A DNA stretch of 5,695 nt from Candidatus Poseidonia alphae (GTDB taxonomy: Archaea > Thermoplasmatota > Poseidoniia > Poseidoniales > Poseidoniaceae): positions 3,938-9,632 of the forward strand of contig DAVD01000016.1 of assembly GCA_002505405.1 (NCBI GenBank), in the 5' to 3' direction. This document shows, one piece after another, positions 1 to 5,660 of this stretch. Every line of letters begins with the position of its first letter. Within the stretch, counting starts at the first letter, position 1. The notes beneath the pieces are model-generated. The model worked only from the letters and a program-made list of their open reading frames with translations, was not told the origin of the DNA and made no database searches. Both the position numbers and the translations under genes were made by a program.

Positions 1-168
1 AAGGAAGTCAAAGCACAAGCCGAGGTTGACGCCAAGGCTGCTAAGGAAGTCAAAGCGCAAGCCGAGATTGACGCCAAGGCTGCTAAGGAAGTCAAAGCAC
101 AAGCCGAGGCAGACGCTCAGGCTGCCGGGAAAGCCAAGGCACAAGCCGAGGCAGATGGCAAGGCAGTG
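1..168 (+). repeat. Four in-frame tandem 42-bp repeats
   Basis: Units lie at 1-42, 43-84, 85-126 and 127-168. Units 1 and 2 differ at only two bases, unit 3 differs from unit 1 at five, and unit 4 is diverged but keeps the core GCACAAGCCGAGGCAGA shared with unit 3. The period equals 14 codons, so copy-number changes preserve both the reading frame and the heptad register. The array runs off the left edge, so the total copy number is unknown. Confidence 0.92.
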
Positions 169-462
169 GCGAAGAAGTTAGAAGAGTTGGAACGCATCGC
201 TAAGAGAGCCAAAGACATTGATTTCGCAACGCTCGGAGTGGCCAGTGCCTCAGAGAGCGATGATTTGCAGATGATCAAAGGGGTAGGGCCGTTCATTGCA
301 GATAAGTTGAATGCTCTAGGCATCTACACGTTTGAGCAGATTGGAAACATGACTGGTGAAATCGAAGAACAGGTCAACGTTGCAATTGAGTTCTTTCCAG
401 GCCGCATCAAGCGGGATGACTGGGCGGGTCAAGCTAAACAATTATCAAAAACTGAGCCGTGA
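1..462 (+). CDS. Coiled-coil repeat protein with C-terminal helix-hairpin-helix domain (5' end missing)
   Basis: The frame is open from the first base to a TGA at 460-462, giving 153 residues of a longer protein whose start lies outside the window. A GTG at 166 is only an internal codon, because the repeats upstream are in the same frame and clearly coding. Residues 1-56 are four 14-residue repeats of the type KEVKAQAEVDAKAA, two heptads each, so a charged alanine-rich coiled coil is likely. Residues 57-75 continue as a charged helix. Residues 88-118 (core IKGVGPFIADKLNALGIYTF) form a helix-hairpin-helix motif, and the tail through EFFPGRIKRDDW to about 146 matches the small HhH domain often annotated as DUF4332-like or 'predicted flap endonuclease-1-like'. 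From the family, such domains bind DNA or protein; no nuclease residues are visible. The function of the whole protein is unknown. A nucleoid-associated or structural role would be a guess. Confidence 0.85.
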   Translation, partial: KEVKAQAEVDAKAAKEVKAQAEIDAKAAKEVKAQAEADAQAAGKAKAQAEADGKAVAKKLEELERIAKRAKDIDFATLGVASASESDDLQMIKGVGPFIADKLNALGIYTFEQIGNMTGEIEEQVNVAIEFFPGRIKRDDWAGQAKQLSKTEP

Positions 463-558
463 ATGCTATCGTTTCAATGGTTTTCGGCGTTCGTTCGAAC
501 CATTTGCTGGAATATTGTTTATATCATTCCCCAAGATGATTGCAATTATTACCCATAC

Positions 559-587
559 AATCCCTAATCATCATTTTTTAGGGGATT
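559..587 (+). terminator. Possible terminator after the HhH gene
   Basis: The arms AATCCCTA (559-566) and TAGGGGATT (579-587) can pair with one bulged G. A run of six Ts (574-579) lies in the loop and 3' arm, and another short T-run follows the stem. The element is about 100 nt past the stop at 462, in the spacer between two convergent genes. A T-run without a strong GC hairpin suits archaeal termination, but the position of the Ts is wrong for a classic bacterial intrinsic terminator. The rest of the spacer (463-696) holds no convincing gene. Confidence 0.3.
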
Positions 588-696
588 TTCGTTGCCTATT
601 ACATTAAATATTATTGCGGAATGGTATACTTGTGAAAGTCTTCAAAGCAACTATGCTGATTTTCATTCTACTGGTTGGCGCTCTGAATTGGAACCA

Positions 697-1494
697 TCAT
701 TGTGCAGATGTCGCGTGGTATGTTTGGCCACCAATAGAGATCTGAGTCACGCGGTCTGTTGCCATGTTTCTGTACTCCTCTTTTTCCAGATCATATACTG
801 TTTTCAGGTGATAATCTGATGGATTATACGCCATTTCATCACTGATCCTTTGTGGGTCAATTTCATCTCGACCTGTTTCCTTCCATACTCCGATTCTTGC
901 CGTCATGTTTCGAAGCGTGCCTTCTCGTTTTTCAAACTGTACGTTAAAAACCGTATTCGGATGCTGAAGCGTCAATTCCAGTATACTTGACTCTGGGATA
1001 AACGCTCTACCAGAGGTTGAAGGTTGCCCAGGAACGTATGCTCTACGAGGGGGAGGTGGTGGAGGAAGTGAAGCAATCTGCTCTTTAGTGAGTATGGCAT
1101 GAAGTGTCCTTGGTACTGCTGCAGAATCGATCTCAGTCCGACCTAAAAAGAGGATCATGCTGGCGATCATATCGGTGTGCAAAGGGCGGGAACGAGGATG
1201 TGTTGGACGAACACACGCATTCAGATTGTTGAGGTGAATTGGAAGATGGTCTTTGTTAAATCTCGATTTCTGTCCTAAATCCATAAGGGCGGCTTCAAGA
1301 GGAAAAATTTCAATCGTTTGTCCATTGATGATTCGTTGAAGAGAAACATTGTTTCCTACAGAGATCGGGGTCCAAAGAGTCGTGTTAAGGATGGTTTCAC
1401 ACCAAACCAATGCGCGCAACACTGCATCGGTTCTCTTTTTGTCAACGGGAACTGTAGAGTTTAATCTTCCAAAAGGAGTTTCATGAACATTCAT
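697..1494 (-). CDS. Hypothetical protein with poly-proline linker and small SH3/WYL-like C-terminal domain
   Basis: This is a 265-residue protein with no signal peptide or membrane segment. Residues 1-140 are a mixed, mostly helical region I do not recognise. A flexible linker at about 142-168 holds six consecutive prolines (144-149) followed by RRAYVPGQPS. Residues about 180-260 look like a compact beta-rich domain. The pattern FNVQFEKREGTLRNMTARIG, a loop, then LKTVYDLEKEEYRNMATDRV and a final ISIGGQTYH strand resembles small SH3-barrel/WYL-like domains seen in phage and bacterial hypothetical proteins, in which a strand 'V.D..K..YR' is followed by 'D.V'. That match is from memory of the pattern only. 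The ATG at 1494 has no Shine-Dalgarno sequence but has ATTTATG about 28 nt upstream, consistent with a leaderless start. The gene is divergent from the transsulfuration operon and shares its 55-nt upstream spacer, so co-regulation is possible but unproven. Coding character is good: the length is open, the residue mix is balanced and the domain-like C-terminus is coherent. Confidence 0.8.
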   Translation of the reverse strand: MNVHETPFGRLNSTVPVDKKRTDAVLRALVWCETILNTTLWTPISVGNNVSLQRIINGQTIEIFPLEAALMDLGQKSRFNKDHLPIHLNNLNACVRPTHPRSRPLHTDMIASMILFLGRTEIDSAAVPRTLHAILTKEQIASLPPPPPPRRAYVPGQPSTSGRAFIPESSILELTLQHPNTVFNVQFEKREGTLRNMTARIGVWKETGRDEIDPQRISDEMAYNPSDYHLKTVYDLEKEEYRNMATDRVTQISIGGQTYHATSAQ

Positions 1495-1549
1495 ACGTCA
1501 TTCAAGAATTCTACCCCTCATAAATGTAAAGTTGAATTTGAAAAGCCTG
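1495..1549. promoter_or_regulatory. Divergent promoter region with a shared TATA-like element
   Basis: Only 55 nt separate the minus-strand ATG at 1494 from the proposed plus-strand ATG at 1550. The AT-rich stretch TCATAAATGTAAA (1518-1530) reads CATAAATG on the plus strand and TTTACATTTATG on the minus strand. Its centre near 1522 lies about 28 nt from each ATG, the spacing expected of an archaeal TATA box driving leaderless mRNAs. Neither orientation shows a clear purine-rich BRE element, so this is inferred from position and composition. Confidence 0.35.
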
Positions 1550-2605
1550 ATGAACCTGAATTCAATGGCGTTCAACATGGCCCTCCCTCATGGCGTTTAC
1601 GAAGATGTAGTTTCAGCGATTGGCCACACCCCTCTCATTCGTTTGAACAAGGTGACTGCTGACTTATCAGGCTCAGAAGTTTGGGCAAAACTCGAACGTT
1701 GCAGTCCAGGCGGCTCAATCAAAGACCGAATTGGCCTTGCTATGATTTTGGAAGCTGAAGAAAAAGGTTGGCTTAAGCCCGGTGGAACCATTGTTGAAGG
1801 AACCAGTGGCAACACCGGCATTGGACTAGCAATGGTTGCAGCACAACGGGGATACGATTGTGTCTTCACAATGCCCGATAAGATGGCAAAGGAGAAAATT
1901 GACTTGCTCCGTGCTATGGGCGCACGGGTGGAAATTTGTCCTACAGCGGTCGAAAAAGAAGACCCTCGGTCCTATTATATGGTCGCTGAACGGCTGAGCA
2001 AGGAGATTGAAGGAGCATGGTATCCTGATCAATATTCCAATCAATCCAATCCCAAAGCCCACATTCTTTCAACTGGACCAGAACTCTGGAACCAGACTCA
2101 AGGTGACATGACCCACTTTGTCGCTACCATGGGAACTGGCGGTACCATTACCGGATGCGGAAAATATCTAAAGGCGCAAGCACAAGAAAACGGCAAAGAC
2201 GCTCCAAGAATCGTTGGTGTCGATGCTGAGGGGTCCATTCTCAAAGAATGGTTTGAAGATGGAACCATGGGCGTTCCTCATGGATACAAAGTTGAGGGAT
2301 TTGGGGAAGACTTCATCCCTCCAGCAACTGACTTTTCAGTGATTGATGAAATTCGAATGGTCGATGACGAGATTTGTTTCCGTATGGCTCGACGTCTGGC
2401 TAAACAAGAAGGATTGTTCTGCGGTGGGTCCTGTGGTGGAGCGTTACAGATTGCACTGGACATTGCTGCTGAACACGATAAAGCAGGAGAAAAGGCAAAG
2501 ATTGTTGTCATTCTCCCTGATGCTGGAAACCCATATCTTGGAAAAGTCTACAACGATGAATGGTTAAGAGATAATGGATTTGATGTCGATGGATGGGAGT
2601 GGTGA
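1550..2605 (+). CDS. cbs: Cystathionine beta-synthase (PLP enzyme, catalytic core only)
   Basis: This cytosolic enzyme condenses L-homocysteine with L-serine to give cystathionine, the first step of reverse transsulfuration. With the ATG at 1550 it has 351 residues. Lys58 in GGSIKDR is the PLP Schiff-base lysine. TSGNTG (85-90) is the loop contacting the substrate carboxylate, GTGGT (195-199) binds the PLP phosphate, and Ser294 in GGSCGG faces the pyridine nitrogen. The segments DQYSNQSNPKAH, DAEGSIL, YKVEGFGEDFIP and YNDEWLRDNGF match cystathionine beta-synthase better than O-acetylserine sulfhydrylase. The N-terminal heme-binding segment and C-terminal Bateman domains of the animal enzyme are absent, so no S-adenosylmethionine control through that domain is expected. 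In-frame alternatives are TTG 1532, ATG 1565 and ATG 1577. I prefer 1550 because a TATA-like element sits about 28 nt upstream, although homology alone would allow 1577, which starts closer to the conserved VYEDVVSAIGHTPL. The stop at 2603-2605 is one base before the next gene's ATG. A cysteine synthase acting on an activated serine is the main alternative. Confidence 0.9.
   Translation: MNLNSMAFNMALPHGVYEDVVSAIGHTPLIRLNKVTADLSGSEVWAKLERCSPGGSIKDRIGLAMILEAEEKGWLKPGGTIVEGTSGNTGIGLAMVAAQRGYDCVFTMPDKMAKEKIDLLRAMGARVEICPTAVEKEDPRSYYMVAERLSKEIEGAWYPDQYSNQSNPKAHILSTGPELWNQTQGDMTHFVATMGTGGTITGCGKYLKAQAQENGKDAPRIVGVDAEGSILKEWFEDGTMGVPHGYKVEGFGEDFIPPATDFSVIDEIRMVDDEICFRMARRLAKQEGLFCGGSCGGALQIALDIAAEHDKAGEKAKIVVILPDAGNPYLGKVYNDEWLRDNGFDVDGWEW
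2595..2599 (+). promoter_or_regulatory. Shine-Dalgarno-like GGGAG before ATG 2607
   Basis: GGGAG lies inside the last codons of cbs, 7 nt before ATG 2607. As the internal gene of an operon the lyase cannot be leaderless, so a ribosome-binding site is expected here, and this one decides the start against the upstream in-frame ATGs at 2574, 2583 and 2589. Confidence 0.5.
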
Positions 2606-2606
2606 A

Positions 2607-3758
2607 ATGACTGGAGATTCAACCCGTTGCGTCCATTCATCATTGGACCCTGAAGTGACGACAGGCTCTGTACACACACCTATTTTCCAAACATCTACCT
2701 ACGTTCAGAACGATTTTGCTGACCATCTTGGATATGAATATGCACGTGGAGACAACCCCACTCGAAATGCTCTTCAACGGGCTCTAGCAGAAATGGAATC
2801 ACCTCATCAAGAAGCATTTGGCTTTTGTTTCGGCAGTGGAATGGCAGCGATTACAACCATCAGTCAAATGCTCAAACAAGGCGACCATGTCATCGCATGC
2901 GACGACCTCTATGGAGGCACAGTTCGCTTATTTGACCAAATTGCTTCACGGTTCGGCATTGAAACAAGTTATTCTCCCTTGAAAAGCGGAGACATCGGCA
3001 AAGTTGTTCGTGAGAACTCAAAAATCCTCTGGCTTGAAAGCCCGACCAATCCACTTCTCACCGTTCATGATATCAAATCACTGGCTGCAGAAGCAAAAGA
3101 ACACGGTCTGATTGTCGTTGTTGATTCCACCTTTGCGACGCCTATTCTACAGCGTCCGTTCGAATTGGGCGCAGACATCATTGTTCATTCAACAACCAAG
3201 TACATCGGAGGCCACAGCGATGTCATCGGTGGATGTTTAATCACCCAAAGCAAGGAGCTTGCTGAAAAGATTTCATTCTTGCAAAATGCAGTAGGTGCAG
3301 TCCCAGCACCGATGGATTGTTTCCTCATCCTCCGAGGACTGCGAACACTGGCTTTACGGATGAACCGCCATTGCGAAAGTGCACAGGCGTTAGCAGAACG
3401 GTTGCAGGACAATGAAAAGGTCACTCGACTCTTTTATCCAGGTCTGAAAAGCCACCCAACCCATGAAATCGCACAACGGCAAATGAATGCATTTGGTGGC
3501 ATTATTTCCTTGGAGGTCAAAGGAGGGGAAGAGGGTGCTCGAAAGTTCGCAGCCCAGTTGAACCTGTTTGCAACAGCAGAAAGTTTGGGCGGAATCGAAT
3601 CGCTCATCAACCATCCATGGACCATGACGCATGCAGCAATTCCAGAAAAGCAACGCTATGATGCAGGAATGACTCCGGGCTTGATTCGCTTGTCGGTTGG
3701 TATCGAGGATATGGAAGACCTATGGCAAGACCTTGTGACCGCTCTTGAAACGCTCTAA
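2607..3758 (+). CDS. Cystathionine gamma-lyase / gamma-synthase (Cys/Met metabolism PLP enzyme)
   Basis: This 383-residue fold-type I PLP enzyme is full length for its family (E. coli cystathionine gamma-synthase has 386). EYARGDNPTRN (44-54) supplies Tyr45 and Arg47, which bind the PLP phosphate of the neighbouring subunit. FGSGMAAI and DDLYGGT are the cofactor loops, VVDSTFATP carries the Asp that contacts the PLP ring nitrogen, and Lys198 in STTKYIGGHSD is the Schiff-base lysine. AESLGGIESLINHP and GLIRLSVGIEDMEDL complete the C-terminal signature. Two points favour gamma-lyase: Glu44 sits where human gamma-lyase has Glu59 and E. coli gamma-synthase has Asp, and LQNAVGAVPAPMDCF is close to the human gamma-lyase segment. 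The neighbouring CBS makes the same argument. The expected product is therefore cysteine, with 2-oxobutyrate and ammonia, though relatives are often annotated metB. I chose ATG 2607 because GGGAG (2595-2599) lies 7 nt upstream and the protein then begins near the family's STR.VH motif; ATGs at 2574, 2583 and 2589 would overlap cbs. The tight spacing implies one mRNA. Confidence 0.92.
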   Translation: MTGDSTRCVHSSLDPEVTTGSVHTPIFQTSTYVQNDFADHLGYEYARGDNPTRNALQRALAEMESPHQEAFGFCFGSGMAAITTISQMLKQGDHVIACDDLYGGTVRLFDQIASRFGIETSYSPLKSGDIGKVVRENSKILWLESPTNPLLTVHDIKSLAAEAKEHGLIVVVDSTFATPILQRPFELGADIIVHSTTKYIGGHSDVIGGCLITQSKELAEKISFLQNAVGAVPAPMDCFLILRGLRTLALRMNRHCESAQALAERLQDNEKVTRLFYPGLKSHPTHEIAQRQMNAFGGIISLEVKGGEEGARKFAAQLNLFATAESLGGIESLINHPWTMTHAAIPEKQRYDAGMTPGLIRLSVGIEDMEDLWQDLVTALETL

Positions 3759-3808
3759 GCAGCATCGTTCAAGCACTGTTGGCCTTAGGAGATTGGTTCT
3801 GAATTGGG

Positions 3809-3883
3809 TTTTTGGTTTGTTACTACCAGGAATACTGGTGATCGTAGTTCGTTGATTTGGCCGAGTAAGACCCTTTGATTTTT
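3809..3883 (+). terminator. T-runs after the transsulfuration operon
   Basis: Two T5 runs (3809-3813 and 3879-3883) flank a small inverted repeat ACCAG/CTGGT (3825-3829 and 3835-3839, loop of five). They begin about 50 nt after the operon's stop codon, in the spacer between convergent genes. The hairpin is weak and not directly followed by Ts, so T-run termination of archaeal type is the more plausible reading. Confidence 0.25.
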
Positions 3884-3889
3884 GTTCAT

Positions 3890-3910
3890 AAAAAAAACGA
3901 AGAAGAAAAA
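3890..3910 (-). terminator. Pyrimidine-rich terminator of the membrane protein gene
   Basis: Read on the minus strand, a T5 (3910-3906), a CTTCTTCG stretch and a T8 (3897-3890) follow the stop codon (3927-3925) within about 35 nt. There is no hairpin. Closely spaced T-runs just past a gene are typical archaeal termination signals. Confidence 0.4.
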
Positions 3911-3924
3911 GGCCGAGTCAAAGA

Positions 3925-4524
3925 TCAAGGTTCATCTTCAAACGAAGTCTCTCGAGCCCGATGCATGGCTTCATCGCTGGTGAACCAAAAGGTAGGCGTG
4001 TCCCCCATATCTTTGTCCCAACGTTGAACAGCACGAGCGAACATTTCGCCTTCTGTGTAATTTTCGCACCACTTGAGGTACCAATCGGCTTGCTTGACCA
4101 TGGCTTCGTCATCTGGGGCTGTGCGCTTGAGGACCTCGGCCTGAAGGGCGATGGTCATAAGCCAAATTGGAGCAAGAGCGTAGGTCGCAAAGGGGTTGCG
4201 CTCCATATCGACACTTCTCCACTCGGTCCACAGAGAGAACACTTGGTCGTAGAGAAATCCAATCAGGAGGACGGAAAACATCACCGTGAAAAAGATGCCT
4301 GCAAGTGCAAAATACGTACTTGAGATCCCAAGGATTTCCTCTGAAAAACATGGTCCTTGCTTGCATCCTCCCGAAAACCTCCATTCGATCAACGGCCAAA
4401 CCAGCAGAGTGATGGTCGTCCCCCACAACAACAGGCTGACGACGGCTTGGGATTGTTGCATCCTCCAGTATTGCCTCATGGCCCATTTTTTGAAAAATGA
4501 ACCCGCCTCAGGGCTTTCTGTCAT
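3925..4524 (-). CDS. Hypothetical membrane protein with two to three transmembrane helices
   Basis: This 199-residue protein belongs to no family I can name. Residues 26-47 and 68-93 are strongly hydrophobic and should span the membrane; residues 112-130 are a shorter hydrophobic stretch that may be a third, or interfacial, helix. Basic residues before the first helix (KK, R, R) and after the second (WRSVDMER) suggest the N-terminus and C-terminal part face the cytoplasm. The short loop between the two helices then lies outside and carries Cys54 and Cys59 in CKQGPC, a plausible disulfide. The last 65 residues are hydrophilic, rich in Trp and acidic residues, and predicted soluble. The ATG at 4524 has no Shine-Dalgarno sequence, but TTTAATGAT lies about 23 nt upstream, suggesting a leaderless or very short leader. 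It is transcribed alone, convergent with the transsulfuration operon and divergent from the glycosyltransferase. Confidence 0.8.
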   Translation of the reverse strand: MTESPEAGSFFKKWAMRQYWRMQQSQAVVSLLLWGTTITLLVWPLIEWRFSGGCKQGPCFSEEILGISSTYFALAGIFFTVMFSVLLIGFLYDQVFSLWTEWRSVDMERNPFATYALAPIWLMTIALQAEVLKRTAPDDEAMVKQADWYLKWCENYTEGEMFARAVQRWDKDMGDTPTFWFTSDEAMHRARETSFEDEP

Positions 4525-4542
4525 GGTGTAAAGGCTGGCCCC

Positions 4543-4551
4543 ATCATTAAA
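4543..4551 (-). promoter_or_regulatory. TATA-like element for the membrane protein gene
   Basis: The minus strand reads TTTAATGAT, centred about 23 nt before ATG 4524. Position and composition suit an archaeal TATA box for a near-leaderless transcript. No clear BRE is visible, and a second AT-rich stretch (AATAATTTA, just upstream on the minus strand) is an alternative. Confidence 0.25.
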
Positions 4552-4613
4552 GAAGCAATCGCCTAAATTATTGCGGAAGGAATCAAGAGAGCCTTTTTTT
4601 ATTTGTTCAAGTG

Positions 4614-4627
4614 TATATCTTTTAAAG
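4614..4627 (+). promoter_or_regulatory. AT-rich promoter candidate for the glycosyltransferase gene
   Basis: TATATCTTTTAAAG is the most TATA-like stretch ahead of the glycosyltransferase. With the usual archaeal spacing, transcription would start near 4648, leaving a leader of about 45 nt that includes the ribosome-binding site before 4697. A T7 run at 4594-4600 just upstream could also contribute to an open promoter. Assigned from sequence character only. Confidence 0.25.
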
Positions 4628-4696
4628 AAACAACCGCAGTTGAGAAAGGATTAAGAATACGCGAATTGGCCATCAGTTAACGACGTGGTGAGAGGT

Positions 4697-5581
4697 ATGA
4701 GAGTCCCCAATGTGAAATCATACCTCCGAAATGTACTGACCAGTATTCGAGTACGATTGAAATTCCTTCGCCTCAGATTGAGAAACCGTTTCGCTTCATC
4801 CACCGTCCTTGACCCAGCAGGCCCTACAGTCTCCATGACAACCTACGGGCAACGCTTGAAAGATGTCCACATCGCTATCGAGACCATTGCAAAGGGGACG
4901 GTTCTCCCCTCACGATTCATGCTCTATTTGGACGTAGAGGAGGATGTATTGCATCCGACCGAGGCCTTGAAACGACTGAAGAAACGAGGTTTGGAAATCC
5001 ATCTGTCCGAAAACCTCGGCCCTCATACGAAAATTCAGTGGTGGATTCAAAACGCTCCAGAATTTTCTCGCCCTCATATTGTTGCTGACGACGATATATT
5101 CTATCCAAAATGGTGGCTGGAACGCATCCTTGATGCAGCACGACACGAACCAACATCAGTCATGGCATACCGGGCTCACAGAATGCTTCTCAGCGATGAC
5201 AGGAAAGGGCTCACTCCCTATGAATCGTGGCCTCCTGGAATAAAAGGACCAAGTCATCTGAATTTCGCCACCTGTGTATCGGGAGTATTGTTTCCTCCGA
5301 ATTTCTTAGAGATTATGCGAAGGGCAGGAAATGGATTTCGAGAAACATGCCCCCGAAACGATGACCTTTGGCTCACATTCCAAGCCATTGAACACGGCGT
5401 TGGAATTGGTTTAGTTACAGAGGAAAGCCTTCATTTTGACATGCTTCCAGGTAGCCAAGAAGTAGCCCTGCATTCAACCAATGTTTTTGAACAACAAAAC
5501 GATGTTCAAATTCGTCAAACCTTCCTCCCGAGCACCTACGCCACGCTAGCAGAACACGACCTTCGTTTTCAGCAACGGTAA
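4697..5581 (+). CDS. GT-A fold glycosyltransferase (family uncertain)
   Basis: The protein has 294 residues from ATG 4697. VSMTTYGQRL (45-54) is the first Rossmann-like strand and nucleotide-sugar loop typical of GT-A enzymes. After LKKRGLEIHLSENLGPHTK, the segment HIVADDDIFYP holds the DDD metal-binding motif (Asp131-133). AYRAHRM follows, then a CVSGVLFPP strand and RNDDLWLTF (220-228), whose acidic pair probably corresponds to the acceptor-side catalytic residues. The order matches a group of bacterial and archaeal proteins annotated simply as glycosyltransferases. Donor and acceptor cannot be read from sequence. Residues 1-35 are strongly basic (about ten Arg/Lys) with leucines between them, which could form an amphipathic helix holding the enzyme at the inner membrane face; there is no true transmembrane segment. 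A GTG at 4685 is in frame, but I prefer ATG 4697 because GGTGA (4687-4691) sits five nt upstream as a Shine-Dalgarno sequence. No other glycan-synthesis gene is in the window, so this seems to be a stand-alone gene or the end of a cluster. Confidence 0.85.
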   Translation: MRVPNVKSYLRNVLTSIRVRLKFLRLRLRNRFASSTVLDPAGPTVSMTTYGQRLKDVHIAIETIAKGTVLPSRFMLYLDVEEDVLHPTEALKRLKKRGLEIHLSENLGPHTKIQWWIQNAPEFSRPHIVADDDIFYPKWWLERILDAARHEPTSVMAYRAHRMLLSDDRKGLTPYESWPPGIKGPSHLNFATCVSGVLFPPNFLEIMRRAGNGFRETCPRNDDLWLTFQAIEHGVGIGLVTEESLHFDMLPGSQEVALHSTNVFEQQNDVQIRQTFLPSTYATLAEHDLRFQQR

Positions 5582-5600
5582 AAGACCAAGTTAGAAACCA

Positions 5601-5614
5601 TCATCTTCGGATGA
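5601..5614 (+). terminator. Small cUUCGg hairpin after the glycosyltransferase gene
   Basis: TCATC and GATGA form a five-pair stem closed by a C-UUCG-G tetraloop, an unusually stable loop type, 20 nt past the TAA stop. Only a T4 follows, about ten nt further on, so it is a weak terminator candidate and may instead stabilise the mRNA 3' end. Confidence 0.22.
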
Positions 5615-5660
5615 AGTTGGAGTTTTGATTGAAACCAAAAAAAAGTCCAAAAACTGCACT

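Noticed and set aside
463..567. A 34-codon plus-strand frame starting directly after the HhH gene stop
   Set aside because: It has no ribosome-binding site of its own, reads as an unremarkable aromatic-rich peptide, and its end runs into the possible terminator stem.
621..630. TGGTATACT, a match to a bacterial extended -10 promoter on the plus strand
   Set aside because: There is no -35-like sequence at the right distance and no convincing gene downstream; in AT-rich spacer DNA such a match is expected by chance.
1532..1549. TTG at 1532 as the start of cystathionine beta-synthase
   Set aside because: It is a rare start codon with no Shine-Dalgarno sequence, lies only about ten nt from the TATA-like element, and adds six residues outside the conserved enzyme.
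3961..4323. A 120-codon plus-strand frame opposite the membrane protein gene
   Set aside because: It lies wholly antisense to a gene with clear membrane helices and coherent composition, and its own translation shows no domain-like pattern.
604..4580. ATTATTGCGGAA occurs in both spacers (near 608-620 and 4567-4578)
   Set aside because: A shared 12-mer is expected about once by chance in a window this size, and the flanks do not align.
5594..5637. GAAACCA repeated at 5594 and 5631, resembling the end of some CRISPR repeats
   Set aside because: There are only two seven-base copies, no longer repeat unit and no cas gene; chance is sufficient.
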